Positions 8,943 through 18,559 of a stretch of DNA of 41,663 bases are shown here, piece after piece. The notes below the pieces were generated by a model, which saw only the letters and a list, made by a program, of their open reading frames with translations, ran no database searches and was not told where the DNA came from. How positions within the stretch are numbered: position 1 is the stretch's first letter; each line of letters opens with the position of its first letter. Both the position numbers and the translations under genes were made by a program. Source of the DNA: an uncultured Sterolibacterium sp. (GTDB taxonomy: Bacteria > Pseudomonadota > Gammaproteobacteria > Burkholderiales > Rhodocyclaceae). The DNA is taken from contig CAIVDC010000024.1 of assembly GCA_903904605.1 (NCBI GenBank), positions 1-41,663 of the forward strand. Reading direction: 5' to 3'.

Positions 8943-11612
8943 ATGAAACGCATGTTGTTCAATGCGACGCAGGCCGAGGAACTCCGCGTCGCGATCGTCG
9001 ATGGTCAGAAACTGGTTGATCTCGACATCGAATCGGCTAACAAGGAACAACGTAAGGGCAACATCTACAAAGCAGTCATCACCCGCCTCGAGCCCAGCCT
9101 CGAAGCCGCTTTCGTCGAATACGGCGCTGAACGCCACGGCTTCCTGCCGTTCAAGGAAGTCTCGCGTTCCTATTTCAAATCCGACGGCGACCCCGGCAAG
9201 GCCCGCATCCAGGACGCCCTGCATGTCGGCCAGGAACTGATCGTCCAGGTCGACAAGGACGAACGCGGCAACAAGGGTGCGGCGCTGACCACCTTCATTT
9301 CGCTGGCCGGCCGCTACCTCGTGCTGATGCCCAACAACCCGCGCGGCGGAGGAGTTTCGCGCCGCGTCGAGGGCGAGGATCGGCAGGAACTGCGCGAGAT
9401 CATGGACCGGCTCGAAGTCCCGGCGAGCACGAGCCTGATCGCCCGCACCGCCGGCATCGGGCGCAGCTTCGAGGAACTGCAGTGGGACCTGAACTACCTG
9501 CTGCAGCTATGGGGAGCGATCGAGGGTGCCGCCAATTCCCAAAAGGGCGCGTTCCTCATCTACCAGGAATCCAGCCTGGTGATCCGCGCCATCCGCGATT
9601 ATTTCACGCCGGACATCGGCGAGATCCTGATCGACACCGACGACGTCTTCGAGCAGGCGCAGCAGTTCATGGCGCACGTAATGCCGGGCAACGTCGCCCG
9701 CGTAAAGCGCTACAGCGACGACGTGCCGCTGTTCTCGCGCTTCCAGATCGAGCATCAGATCGAGTCGGCCTACTCGCGCCAGGTCACCCTGCCGTCGGGC
9801 GGCGCCATCGTCATCGACCATACCGAGGCCCTGGTCTCGGTCGACGTCAATTCCGGCCGCGCCACCAAAGGTGCCGACATCGAGGAAACCGCCTACAAGA
9901 CCAATCTCGAAGCCGCCGACGAAACTGCACGCCAGTTGCGCCTGCGCGACCTGGGCGGCCTGATCGTCATCGACTTCATCGACATGGAAAGCACGCGCAA
10001 TCAGCGTGAAGTCGAGAACCGCCTGCGCGATGCCCTGCACTTCGACCGCGCCCGCGTCCAGACCGGCAAGATCAGCCGCTTTGGTCTGCTCGAACTGTCG
10101 CGGCAGCGGCTGCGTCCCGCGCTAGCCGAAACCAGCTACATCCCCTGCCCGCGCTGCAGCGGCACCGGCCATACCCGCAGTACCGAGTCCTCGGCCCTGC
10201 ACATCCTGCGCATCCTCGAAGAAGAGTCGATGAAGGAGAACACCGGCGCCCTGCACTGCCAGGTACCGGTCGATGTCGCCACCTTCCTGTTGAACGAGAA
10301 ACGCGTCGACATCGCGAAAATCGAGATGCGGCACAAGGTCAATCTCGTGCTGATTCCCAATATTCACCTCGAAACTCCGCATCATCAGATCGTGCGTCTG
10401 CGTCACGACCAACTCAACCTGGAAGAAATCACTCTGCCCAGCTACAAGATGGTAGAAATGCCAGCCGATGAAGGCTACATGACGCCCTCCGCGCAGACCG
10501 ACGCGAAACCGGCACGCCAGGAAGCCGCGGTCAAAGGCATTGCCCTTGGCCAGCCGGCACCGATCGTCGAGCCAAAGGCCAAAGCTGCCCCGGCGGCCCT
10601 GCCAGAGACCGGCTCTCGCGGCCTCTGGGCCAAGATCGTCTCCTGGTTTTCCGATACCAAGGGAGCGTCTGCGCCCGTCGCAGAAACGACCGAACGTCCA
10701 GCCCGGCGCGAGGCCCGGCCGGACACTCGCGGCGAAGCCCGCCGCGGCAGCAGGACTCGACGCGAAGGTGCTCGAAACGAACGCCCGCCGAAAGGGGAAG
10801 CCCCGGCCCTGTCCGGAAAGGCTGAAAGAGCTGAAAGGCCCGAAAAGGCGGAGACTCCCCGCGAACCGCGGCGCGCCCGCGGCGAGAAAGAGCGCCCGGC
10901 CGGCGAAGCCAAGGAGCAGCGCGAGCCCCGTGAGCCCAGAGAACCGCGTCAGCCCCGCCCCCCGCGCCCTCAGGCGGTCGAACCAGTCGTTTCGGAAACG
11001 CCGGCAATTGCCGCTCCCGGCGGCGCACTGCCGGCCGAGGAGGGGCAGCGTGCCCGTCGCGGCCGCCGCGGCGGCCGCCGCGAGCGGCGTCCGGAAGACG
11101 CGTTAGCGGCTGCCGAGCCCGCAGTGCCAGGCGAAATTGTTGCCGCCGAGGTAGCGCAGGAAGCGGTCGACACGACGCTGACCAAAGTCGTAACGGCTGT
11201 CGAGCCGGTCCCGGCCACCCCAGCGCCGGCATTGCCGCCTGCCGCGGAGGTCGAGGTCGCACAAGTCGAGGTTGCACAACTGCCGGTGCGCATGGAACCT
11301 TCCCTGCACCCCTTGGTAGCCGCAGCTCCGCCGGATGCAGCGGAGCCCTCCCCGGCAACCGAGGCCGTCCCGGCTGTGCAGACTCCTGCCGTGCAGTCTG
11401 CGGAGAAGCCTGTTCCGTCTGCGCCAGCCACGCCGGTCGACTTGTCCGTCTCGCTGCAACAGGCAGGACTGCAACTGGTCGAAACCAGCAGCGACAAGGC
11501 GCGCTCTCAGGCGCAGATCGCCGTGCCAACGCCGGCATTGGGACGCAAGCCGCGCCCGGTTCCGGTGATTGCCGACGAGCCGCTGCAGATCGTCGAGACC
11601 AGGCAGGATTAA
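8943..11612 (+). CDS. rne: Ribonuclease E
   Basis: Essential endoribonuclease for mRNA decay and rRNA/tRNA processing; 889 residues. The N-terminal catalytic half starts MKRMLFNATQ and has an S1 domain (about 37-120), the DNase I-like domain with metal-binding D301 (VSVDVNSG) and D344 (IVIDFIDM), and the zinc-link CPRCSGTG (C402, C405) for tetramer assembly. Beyond about residue 520 the sequence is a low-complexity tail rich in Arg, Pro, Glu and Ala, including REPREPREPRQPRPPRP, expected to be disordered and to scaffold a degradosome. No partner site can be identified from sequence. Only 13 bases separate it from the convergent uvrB. Confidence 0.96.
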   Translation: MKRMLFNATQAEELRVAIVDGQKLVDLDIESANKEQRKGNIYKAVITRLEPSLEAAFVEYGAERHGFLPFKEVSRSYFKSDGDPGKARIQDALHVGQELIVQVDKDERGNKGAALTTFISLAGRYLVLMPNNPRGGGVSRRVEGEDRQELREIMDRLEVPASTSLIARTAGIGRSFEELQWDLNYLLQLWGAIEGAANSQKGAFLIYQESSLVIRAIRDYFTPDIGEILIDTDDVFEQAQQFMAHVMPGNVARVKRYSDDVPLFSRFQIEHQIESAYSRQVTLPSGGAIVIDHTEALVSVDVNSGRATKGADIEETAYKTNLEAADETARQLRLRDLGGLIVIDFIDMESTRNQREVENRLRDALHFDRARVQTGKISRFGLLELSRQRLRPALAETSYIPCPRCSGTGHTRSTESSALHILRILEEESMKENTGALHCQVPVDVATFLLNEKRVDIAKIEMRHKVNLVLIPNIHLETPHHQIVRLRHDQLNLEEITLPSYKMVEMPADEGYMTPSAQTDAKPARQEAAVKGIALGQPAPIVEPKAKAAPAALPETGSRGLWAKIVSWFSDTKGASAPVAETTERPARREARPDTRGEARRGSRTRREGARNERPPKGEAPALSGKAERAERPEKAETPREPRRARGEKERPAGEAKEQREPREPREPRQPRPPRPQAVEPVVSETPAIAAPGGALPAEEGQRARRGRRGGRRERRPEDALAAAEPAVPGEIVAAEVAQEAVDTTLTKVVTAVEPVPATPAPALPPAAEVEVAQVEVAQLPVRMEPSLHPLVAAAPPDAAEPSPATEAVPAVQTPAVQSAEKPVPSAPATPVDLSVSLQQAGLQLVETSSDKARSQAQIAVPTPALGRKPRPVPVIADEPLQIVETRQD

Positions 11613-11625
11613 TGTAGCAAGACGT

Positions 11626-13683
11626 TCACCCCACGGGTTCGGGCGACTCGTGGGGGTCTGCGCCAAAAGCCTGCCGGCGCAGCCGGAAAAGTTCGTCGCG
11701 GGCCGCGGCGGCCTCTTCGAACTCGAGATTTCTGGCATGCTCCTGCATTGCCTTCTCCAGCCGCTTGATCGCCTTCGCCAGATCCTTGGCGCTCATCGCA
11801 TCGTAACGCAGCTGCAGCTCAGCCGCCTTCAGTTCGGTGGCGGCGCCGTCGCTGTCGTAGATGCCATCGATCATGTCCCGGATGCGCTTCTTCACCCCCA
11901 TGGGGATAATGCCGTGCTCCTCGTTGTAGGCCACCTGCTTGGCGCGGCGCCGGTCGGTTTCGGCAATCGCCCGGCGCATCGAATCGGTGACCTTGTCGGC
12001 ATAGAGGATGGCCGTGCCGTTGATGTGGCGCGCGGCGCGACCGATGGTCTGGATCAGGGCGCGCTCCGAGCGGAGAAAGCCTTCCTTGTCGGCGTCCAGG
12101 ATGGCCACCAGGGACACCTCGGGAATGTCCAGGCCCTCGCGCAGCAGGTTGATGCCGACCAGGACGTCGAAGACGCCGAGACGCAGGTCGCGGATGATCT
12201 CGACCCGTTCGACGGTCTCGATGTCGGAATGGAGATAACGGACCTTGACGCCGTTGTCGGCATAGAACTCGGTCAGTTGCTCGGCCAGTCTCTTGGTCAA
12301 TGTGGTGACGAGAACCCGCTCGCCGCCGGCGACCCGCCGCTTGATCTCAGCCAGCAGGTCATCGACCTGGGATGAGGCCGGACGGATCTCCAGGGCCGGA
12401 TCGACGAGGCCGGTCGGACGCACCACCTGCTCGACCACCTGAGCCTGATGCAATTGCTCATAATTGGCCGGCGTGGCCGAAACGAAAACCGTCTGCGGCA
12501 TCAGCTTCTCGAACTCGTCGAAGCGCAGCGGCCGGTTGTCCAGCGCGGAGGGCAGACGAAAGCCGTAATCGACGAGATTCACCTTGCGCGAGCGGTCACC
12601 CTTGTACATGCCGCCGACCTGCGGGATAGTGACATGGCTCTCATCGATGAACAGCAGGGACTGCGGCGGCAGGTAATCGATCAGGGTCGGCGGCGGCTCG
12701 CCCGGCTGGCGGCCGGAAAGATGGCGCGAATAATTCTCGATGCCCTTGCAGAAGCCCAATTGTTCCAGCATCTCGAGATCGAAGCGGGTGCGTTGCTCGA
12801 TGCGCTGGCACTCGACCAGCTTCTGCTCCTTCTGAAAGAACTCGATGCGCTCCCGAAGTTCCAGCTTGATCTTCTCGATTGCCCGCAGTACCGTGGCGCG
12901 CGGCGTGACGTAATGGCTGGAGGGATAGACGGTATAGCGGACCAGCTTCTGCCTGCCATGGCCGGTCAGCGGATCGAAGAGCATCAAGGACTCGATCTCG
13001 TCGTCGAACAGGGTGAGGCGCAGGGCATGCTCGGCATTTTCCGCAGGGAAGACGTCGATGACATCGCCGCGCACCCGGTAGACGCCGCGGGAGAACTCGA
13101 TGTCGTTGCGTTCGTACTGCATTTCGGCGAGCCGCCGGATGATGTCGCGCTGGGAGAGCTTCTCGCCCTGGCGCAGGTGCAGGATCATGGTGTGGTAATC
13201 GACCGGGTCGCCGATGCCGTAGATGGCTGACACCGTGGCAACGATCACGCAGTCGCGGCGCTCCAGCAGGGACTTGGTCGCCGACAGACGCATCTGCTCG
13301 ATCTGCTCGTTGATGCTCGAATCCTTCTCGATGAACAAGTCGCGCGAAGGCACATAGGCCTCGGGCTGATAGTAGTCGTAGTAGGAGACGAAATACTCGA
13401 CCGCATTCTCCGGAAAGAACTCGCGGAACTCGGCATAGAGTTGCGCCGCCAGCGTCTTGTTCGGCGCCAGCACCAGCGCCGGTCGCCCGGTGCGAGCGAT
13501 GACGTTGGCCATGGTGAAGGTCTTGCCCGAGCCGGTGACGCCCAGCAGGGTCTGGTACATCAGGCCGTCCCCGACCCCCTCGGCCAGCTTGGCGATTGCC
13601 TCGGGCTGATCGCCTGCGGGGAGAAATGGCTGGTGCAGGCGGAAGGGATTGTCCGGATGAGCGATAATTTCAGCCAAACTCAT
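11626..13683 (-). CDS. uvrB: Excinuclease ABC subunit UvrB
   Basis: DNA-damage verification helicase of nucleotide excision repair, 685 residues. The Walker A GVTGSGKT is at residues 48-55; the damage-probing beta-hairpin motif [12 protein letters not shown], the DESH helicase box and a C-terminal UVR domain that contacts UvrC all follow. The usual start is the ATG at 13683, but AGGGGA abuts it with almost no spacer; the TTG two codons later has a better-spaced site and could be the real start. It is divergent from the aminotransferase with 114 bases between. Confidence 0.96.
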   Translation of the reverse strand: MSLAEIIAHPDNPFRLHQPFLPAGDQPEAIAKLAEGVGDGLMYQTLLGVTGSGKTFTMANVIARTGRPALVLAPNKTLAAQLYAEFREFFPENAVEYFVSYYDYYQPEAYVPSRDLFIEKDSSINEQIEQMRLSATKSLLERRDCVIVATVSAIYGIGDPVDYHTMILHLRQGEKLSQRDIIRRLAEMQYERNDIEFSRGVYRVRGDVIDVFPAENAEHALRLTLFDDEIESLMLFDPLTGHGRQKLVRYTVYPSSHYVTPRATVLRAIEKIKLELRERIEFFQKEQKLVECQRIEQRTRFDLEMLEQLGFCKGIENYSRHLSGRQPGEPPPTLIDYLPPQSLLFIDESHVTIPQVGGMYKGDRSRKVNLVDYGFRLPSALDNRPLRFDEFEKLMPQTVFVSATPANYEQLHQAQVVEQVVRPTGLVDPALEIRPASSQVDDLLAEIKRRVAGGERVLVTTLTKRLAEQLTEFYADNGVKVRYLHSDIETVERVEIIRDLRLGVFDVLVGINLLREGLDIPEVSLVAILDADKEGFLRSERALIQTIGRAARHINGTAILYADKVTDSMRRAIAETDRRRAKQVAYNEEHGIIPMGVKKRIRDMIDGIYDSDGAATELKAAELQLRYDAMSAKDLAKAIKRLEKAMQEHARNLEFEEAAAARDELFRLRRQAFGADPHESPEPVG

Positions 13684-13764
13684 TCCCCTGACGCAAATAC
13701 GCTTGTTGCTCGCACACCATTCCTGCTTTCACGGTTAAAATATTGCACTGCGCAATCGAACATT

Positions 13765-13780
13765 CCGCGACGCTTCGCGG
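13765..13780. repeat. Inverted repeat in uvrB/aminotransferase spacer
   Basis: CCGCGA (13765-13770) and TCGCGG (13775-13780) form a perfect 6-bp stem with a CGCT loop, 18 bases before the aminotransferase start. A second short repeat, TTGC...GCAA, lies at 13743-13755. They could be operator half-sites or leader hairpins. I saw no SOS (LexA, CTG-N10-CAG) box in this spacer. Confidence 0.35.
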
Positions 13781-13797
13781 CCAACCCTGGAGTGTAT

Positions 13798-15018
13798 ATG
13801 AGCTCGTCGACGATTTCTTCCATTTTCGCTGCGGTCGAGATGGCCCCGCGCGACCCGATCTTCGGCCTGACCGAGGCCTACAATGCCGAGACCCGGGCAA
13901 ACAAGGTGAACCTCGGCGTCGGCGTCTATTACGACGACAACGGCAAGGTGCCGCTGCTCGCCTCCGTCAAGGCCGCGGAAAAGGCGCGTGTGGACATGCT
14001 GCTGCCGCGCGCCTACCAGCCGATCGAGGGCATGGCCGCTTACAACCAGGCGGTGCAGCAACTGCTCTTCGGCGCCGCCTCGCCCCTGATCGCCGATGGC
14101 CGCGTGGTGACCATAGAAACCCTGGGCGGCACCGGCGCCCTGAGGGTCGGCGCGGATTTCCTGAAGCGACTCTTCCCGGCGGCGACGGTCTTCATTTCAG
14201 ATCCGAGCTGGGAAAACCATCTCGCGCTGTTCGAGGCCGCGGGCTTCCCGGTACAAAGCTACCCCTACTACGACGCGCCAACGCGCGGGGTGAACTTCTC
14301 CGCCATGATGGCCAAGCTCGAAACCATGGCCGCCGGCTCCATCGTCGTGCTCCACGCCTGCTGCCACAATCCGACCGGTGCCGACCTCTCCGAGGGAGAA
14401 TGGCGCGAGGTGGTCGATGCCGTGCGCAGGAAAAACCTGGTGGCCTTCCTCGACATGGCATACCAGGGCTTCGCCGAAAGCATCGAAGCGGACGCGATGG
14501 CCGCCAGGCTGTTCGCCGATTCCGGGCTGACCTTCTTCGTCTCCAGTTCCTTCTCGAAATCATTCTCCCTCTATGGCGAGCGCGTCGGCGCCCTGTCGCT
14601 GGTGACGGCCGGCCGTGAGGAAACGGCGCGGGTACTCTCCCAGGTCAAACGCGTGGTGCGTACCAATTACTCCAACCCGCCGACCCATGGCGGCGCAGTG
14701 GTCGCAGGCGTGCTCTCCAGCCCGGAACTGCGCCAGATGTGGGAAGACGAACTGGCCGGCATGCGCAGCCGCATCCGCGCGATGCGTCAGGGCCTGGTCG
14801 ACAAGCTGCGCGAGAACGGCGTCTTGCAGGACTTTTCCTTCATCAAGAAGCAGCGCGGCATGTTCTCTTATACCGGCCTGAGCCCGGCCGAGGTGGAGCG
14901 TCTGAAAGCCGATTACGGCATCTATGCCTTGAGTACCGGCCGTATCTGCGTCGCCGCCATCAATTCGCACAACATCGACTATGTCGCCAACGCCTTCGCG
15001 GCAGTTCTCAAGGGCTGA
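13798..15018 (+). CDS. Class I aromatic/aspartate aminotransferase
   Basis: A PLP-dependent fold type I aminotransferase of 406 residues, of the AspC/TyrB group. The Schiff-base lysine is K254 in SSSFSKSFSLYGERVGAL; HNPTGAD (190-196) and the C-terminal TGRICVAAIN with the substrate-binding Arg are conserved. GGAG lies 6 bases before the ATG at 13798, which removes a 119-residue upstream extension. Whether aspartate or an aromatic amino acid is preferred cannot be decided from sequence. It converges on the AsmA-like gene with 17 bases between. Confidence 0.92.
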   Translation: MSSSTISSIFAAVEMAPRDPIFGLTEAYNAETRANKVNLGVGVYYDDNGKVPLLASVKAAEKARVDMLLPRAYQPIEGMAAYNQAVQQLLFGAASPLIADGRVVTIETLGGTGALRVGADFLKRLFPAATVFISDPSWENHLALFEAAGFPVQSYPYYDAPTRGVNFSAMMAKLETMAAGSIVVLHACCHNPTGADLSEGEWREVVDAVRRKNLVAFLDMAYQGFAESIEADAMAARLFADSGLTFFVSSSFSKSFSLYGERVGALSLVTAGREETARVLSQVKRVVRTNYSNPPTHGGAVVAGVLSSPELRQMWEDELAGMRSRIRAMRQGLVDKLRENGVLQDFSFIKKQRGMFSYTGLSPAEVERLKADYGIYALSTGRICVAAINSHNIDYVANAFAAVLKG

Positions 15019-15035
15019 AGCCTGCCACCGGACAA

Positions 15036-16499
15036 CTATCTTCGCGTGCTTTGCGTGACCGAGAGTAGCGGCGCCTCGACCGGGCCGCTGATCATCACCA
15101 AGGAATGGAGCCTGGTGGCGGAGCCTTTCAGATCCAGTTCCATCATGCCCCTGAGTTGCCTGCCGGCGCCGATATCGAGATTGCCGGCTGCCTGCAGCAG
15201 GCCAGAATCGAGCTTCAACCTACCAAAATGCCAGGCGCTTTTATCGAAGAGCAGATCGCCTGAGAACGTCTCGAAACGCGTATTGCCGCCGCGGGTCTGA
15301 CGGCTGCTGCGCACGGCCTCGATAAAGTCGAAGCGGTTGAGGACGCCGCGCTCGGCCCGGAACTCCCCCTTAATGAGCAATCTGTCGTCCAACTGCGCGA
15401 CATCATTGGCTCGCGACTCGATATGAAATATTCCGCTGATGTTGCCCTCCATCGAAACATCCGGATCGAGTGCAGCCAGCAGCCTGGCGGCGCTGGCGCC
15501 AATCAGGCCGATGTCGCCTTGAAAGATGGGTGTGGCAGACCAGTCCAGCTGTGCCGTGCCTTCGATGAGTCCTCCATAGATCCTGCCGGCAATTTTCCGA
15601 AGCCGCAACAGGCCCGAGCTCATATTCCCTTCGGCTTCCAGGTACTCGAAGGTCAGATCGGCCCTGAACGGCAGATTCAGGCCGTTGCCGATAAGCGACA
15701 GCCGGTATCCCGCTGCCGCCGGCGTGGCTTCCAGGTTCAGGCTGTGCGAAGCATTGCTCAGCTGGATCTGCTCTACGCCGCCATCGGCCCGCATCTTGAC
15801 CTCGCCGCTCAGACCATCCAGGCGTGCGTCCGCGATTTCGACGGAGAGCCGCTCGATCTGCCCGTGGCGCAGAAGCAGAGCGGGTTCCCTGCCCGGAGTG
15901 GCGGCAAACCAGTGCGCACTGGGTGTTATTCCCAAGCGACGGATGAGCAGGCCTTCGAGCCTGGCATGGCGAATCACCCACTGCGATCCGAACAGCGAGA
16001 ACGGTTCGGGAACAACTCTTATCGCCTTGGCCTCGGCGTAAGGTTCGGCCCCGATGGAGACGCCAACGAGCGTGATGTTCGGATAAGGCAGAATAGCAAA
16101 GTGAAGCTCGCCAATCCTCACCTTATCGCCCAAGGCTGAACCCAGACGCTGCTCGACCTCGGGACGGAAGCGCTCATAGGGAAAAACGATTGCCAGAAGA
16201 ACGGCGCCGCCCGCTATCAGGAGCAGGCCGCCTGCCAGCAGAACCGGCCAGGAAATAACGCGGCGCGGGCCGCGGTAAAGGGGCTTGAGCTTGACTGGCG
16301 CGAAGCTGTCCTCGTCATTCGGGGTTTCGTAAGCGCGGCGAAACGCCTTTTCATCCTGCCTCGCCTTCTGCTTACGCCGCCACCGGGCATAATTGGCGCG
16401 CATCCGCCATAGCAAACCGCCGCCGTCCAGGTCGGCCGGCCCGCTCGCCGGCACGTCATCCTGTACCGGCGGCCCAGGCTGGTTTACTTGCTCATCCAT
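15036..16499 (-). CDS. AsmA-like membrane-anchored protein
   Basis: A 487-residue protein with a basic, charged cytoplasmic N-terminus (about 1-82), one membrane helix (about 84-106) and a large periplasmic part of repetitive short beta-strands typical of AsmA/DUF748-like proteins. The family is related to bridge-like lipid-transfer proteins between inner and outer membranes. The match is by overall pattern, such as RLGSALGDKVRIGELHF after the helix and an LDLKGSA-type C-terminal domain. Function here is unproven. It stands alone, divergent from the tRNA-Asn. Confidence 0.75.
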   Translation of the reverse strand: MDEQVNQPGPPVQDDVPASGPADLDGGGLLWRMRANYARWRRKQKARQDEKAFRRAYETPNDEDSFAPVKLKPLYRGPRRVISWPVLLAGGLLLIAGGAVLLAIVFPYERFRPEVEQRLGSALGDKVRIGELHFAILPYPNITLVGVSIGAEPYAEAKAIRVVPEPFSLFGSQWVIRHARLEGLLIRRLGITPSAHWFAATPGREPALLLRHGQIERLSVEIADARLDGLSGEVKMRADGGVEQIQLSNASHSLNLEATPAAAGYRLSLIGNGLNLPFRADLTFEYLEAEGNMSSGLLRLRKIAGRIYGGLIEGTAQLDWSATPIFQGDIGLIGASAARLLAALDPDVSMEGNISGIFHIESRANDVAQLDDRLLIKGEFRAERGVLNRFDFIEAVRSSRQTRGGNTRFETFSGDLLFDKSAWHFGRLKLDSGLLQAAGNLDIGAGRQLRGMMELDLKGSATRLHSLVMISGPVEAPLLSVTQSTRR

Positions 16500-16552
16500 G
16501 GCGCCCAGCGGTCCCCGGCGCTATTACTTTCTCACCACGGGCGCGAATACTA

Positions 16553-16581
16553 TTGACGCAGGCTGGCGAAATGAATAACAT
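16553..16581 (+). promoter_or_regulatory. tRNA-Asn promoter
   Basis: TTGACG (16553-16558) and TAACAT (16576-16581) are 17 bases apart, followed by a GC-rich discriminator GCGCGCC just before the expected transcript start near 16588. GC-rich discriminators are typical of growth-rate and stringently controlled stable-RNA promoters. The tRNA begins at 16597. Confidence 0.7.
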
Positions 16582-16596
16582 GCGCGCCTCAACTGT

Positions 16597-16672
16597 TCCT
16601 CGATAGCTCAGTTGGTAGAGCGCCGGACTGTTAATCCGTAGGTCCCTGGTTCGAGCCCAGGTCGAGGAGCCA
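16597..16672 (+). tRNA. tRNA-Asn (GTT)
   Basis: A 76-base cloverleaf with encoded CCA. The acceptor arms TCCTCGA and TCGAGGA pair perfectly, the D arm has AGCTCAGTTGGTAGAGC, the anticodon loop CTGTTAA gives GUU, and the T arm is CCTGG-TTCGAGC-CCAGG. G is the discriminator base, as in bacterial tRNA-Asn. It has its own promoter and terminator. tRNA-Asn genes are frequent integration sites of mobile elements. Confidence 0.97.
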
Positions 16673-16687
16673 AGATTCTCAAGCACT

Positions 16688-16713
16688 AAAGCCACCCTTG
16701 GCGGTGGCTTTTT
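16688..16713 (+). terminator. Intrinsic terminator of tRNA-Asn
   Basis: AAAGCCACC (16688-16696) pairs with GGTGGCTTT (16703-16711) around a six-base loop and runs into TTTTT. It lies 15 bases after the tRNA 3' end. Confidence 0.9.
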
Positions 16714-17299
16714 GCTTTTCTGAGGTGCTCCCGAGTTCTGCATGGGTTCGGTGTAGGTAGAAATTCCAGGCCGTTGCCAATCTTACCAGCAAGCCCCCAC
16801 GCTTAGCGTCAGAAGCTCAAATGGAACGGCGAGGTCTCTCAGGAGGAAGGCCGAAGGTAAAGTTCCCCTTTGCCCCAAGTTGAGGCAAGTTTGCTCCAAT
16901 ACAGTGCCAGGCTTGGTTTTTGTCAAACGCCAACTTTAGGTTCCCCGTCACCCAGTGACGGCCGTATAGGCAACGATCCATCGTGCCCTTGCCAATATGA
17001 GACGCTAGCTAGGCTAGGCAGCCTGCCCAGGCAAGGCCGCTTTTCTTCGCTGGATGAGGCTGGACCGGTCGGCAGGCACCAGCCAAGACCGGCCTCCCGT
17101 CTGATGTGCAGTTTGGTCGTCGCGGTCAAATGGCCAACCCGCGCGGGCAGTCGGCTTTCGACCGGCACGCGCCGGCTTGTCCCGGCACGCAGCCGTTTCG
17201 TCATGCATGGCGCCAAACTTGCTTTTGATAATATCGACCAAGCGGCGCTCAACTTGGAGCGCCTTGCTGCCGTTAATCGTTTGACAGGAGGACGCCGTC
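16714..17299. other. 586-base region without a credible gene
   Basis: Open frames on both strands lack ribosome sites and family resemblance. Visible structures are CCGTCAC-CCA-GTGACGG (16945-16961), the overlapping partial palindrome GCCGTATAGGC (16961-16971), and GGCGCTC-AACTTG-GAGCGCC (17244-17263). The region may contain decayed mobile DNA next to the tRNA, but no element can be named. Confidence 0.5.
17244..17263 (+). repeat. Perfect inverted repeat upstream of AAA+ gene
   Basis: GGCGCTC (17244-17250) and GAGCGCC (17257-17263) flank a six-base loop, 37 bases before the GTG start of the ATPase. No T run follows, so it is a leader hairpin or operator rather than a terminator. Confidence 0.45.
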
Positions 17300-18268
17300 G
17301 TGTCTCAAGCCAACAGACAGATTTCCCTAGCCGATGTGCGCGAGATCTACCGCGTGATGGATATCGAGCGGGCGCAGGATGACGTGCCGGCTGGCCGCAA
17401 CGAGGCGCTCTCCGCCATTTACGAAAAAATGAAGAAACTCGGGGGCGATCGCTATTTGGTCAAGCCCTCCTCTACCGATGCGCTGGAGAGCCTTTACGAC
17501 GATTGCCCGAATTTTGCCGAGGTCATCGACGATCTCAAGAAGTATCTCGCGCTGGCGGTATCGGGTAACGAGCCGATCCATTTCACGCCCATCCTGCTGC
17601 TGGGCGAACCGGGCATAGGCAAGACGCATTTCGCCAAATGCCTGTCCGAGGCACTGGGCACTGGCTATGAATTCGTCCCGATGAGCTCGCTGACGGCCGG
17701 CTGGATACTATCCGGCGCGTCGAGCCAGTGGACGAACGCCAAACCGGGCAAGGTAGCCGCAACCTTGATTCATGGCGAATATGCCAATCCGTTGATGATA
17801 CTGGACGAGGTAGACAAGGCCGGCGGCGATTCTCGCTACGATCCAATGGGCCCCCTCTACGGACTGCTCGAAGGCGATACGGCGAAAAAGTTCAAGGACG
17901 AGTTCATCGAGGTGGATATAGACGCCAGCCACATCCTGTGGGTGTCGACTGCCAATGATGAGCGCACGCTGTCGGAGCCCATCCTCAATCGCATGAACGT
18001 CTATAACGTGCCGCGCCCGAATGCCGAGCAAGCGTTTGCCATAGCCGGGCGCCTGTACACGGAAATAGTTGCCGATCACCCATGGGGTTTCCCGTCGCAG
18101 CCGCCCGAGGACGTAATGGAGGAACTGGCTGACATGCCACCGCGGGACATGAGAAAGCGCCTGATGGTGGCCTTCGGCAATGCCAAGCTTGACGGCCGCG
18201 ATGAAGTGCAGGTGAAGGATCTCGACCCTAGCCGCGTCCAGCGCGGCAAGACCCGGATGGGGTTCTGA
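17300..18268 (+). CDS. Orphan Lon-like AAA+ ATPase
   Basis: A 322-residue AAA+ protein starting at GTG 17300, preceded by AGGAGGA at ideal spacing. Walker A is GEPGIGKT (102-109), Walker B MILDEVDK (166-173), sensor 1 STAND with N219, a probable arginine finger R231 in ILNRMNVYNVP, and sensor 2 in PPRDMRKRL (281-289). The module is closest to Lon (NPLMILDEVDKAGGDSRYDP, LLEGD), but both the Lon substrate-binding domain and the S16 protease domain are absent. The N-terminal 90 residues resemble nothing I recognise. It would be a cytoplasmic remodelling or signalling ATPase of unknown partner. Confidence 0.85.
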   Translation: MSQANRQISLADVREIYRVMDIERAQDDVPAGRNEALSAIYEKMKKLGGDRYLVKPSSTDALESLYDDCPNFAEVIDDLKKYLALAVSGNEPIHFTPILLLGEPGIGKTHFAKCLSEALGTGYEFVPMSSLTAGWILSGASSQWTNAKPGKVAATLIHGEYANPLMILDEVDKAGGDSRYDPMGPLYGLLEGDTAKKFKDEFIEVDIDASHILWVSTANDERTLSEPILNRMNVYNVPRPNAEQAFAIAGRLYTEIVADHPWGFPSQPPEDVMEELADMPPRDMRKRLMVAFGNAKLDGRDEVQVKDLDPSRVQRGKTRMGF

Positions 18269-18559
18269 GCGGAGAGGCTGGCCGCCGTTGCCGCAGCCGG
18301 GGCACGAAAGGAAGGCCGGCTCCGATTTCGCGGTCAGGATGCATTGCCCCGGCACGGCCCGTCGCTGCCTGCCTGGGCATGGCTGAAGCCGGCTATTAGG
18401 CGCCGCTTCGAGGTGGGGAAATTACGCGCCCGCGGCAACGGCGACGGGCATGAACTGAGCTGACAGGGTCACCTCGTTCTCCTCTCCGGGAAGTAGTCGA
18501 CCCGACGAACCCACGGCGGATTATGATCGCTATTTTGGATTGCATTTCCGCCCCTCCCC
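18269..18559. other. 291-base spacer, nothing recognised
   Basis: Between the AAA+ gene and the diguanylate cyclase. It is GC-rich for the first 200 bases, then more AT-rich near 18520-18545. I see no terminator, no coding signal and no clear promoter. Confidence 0.4.

Noticed and set aside
10475..11738. Long minus-strand and alternative-frame open frames opposite the 3' half of rne.
   Set aside because: They arise from the GC-rich, Arg/Pro/Ala-biased RNase E tail, show low-complexity composition, and lack ribosome sites.
16711..16771. Minus-strand reading AWNFYLHRTHAELGS resembles the C-terminal motif of IS3/IS481 transposases.
   Set aside because: About 15 residues only, overlapping the tRNA terminator T run; a stop codon lies a short way upstream and no inverted repeats or other transposase motifs are seen.
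16945..16980. GCCGTATAGGC at 16961-16971 resembles the core of a type I-F CRISPR repeat.
   Set aside because: Only one copy exists, the flanks do not match the I-F repeat, the stem is too short for a Cas6f site, and there are no cas genes or spacers nearby.
16870..17382. 170-codon frame upstream of the AAA+ gene.
   Set aside because: No ribosome site, no recognisable domain, and it runs into the AAA+ gene in a different frame.
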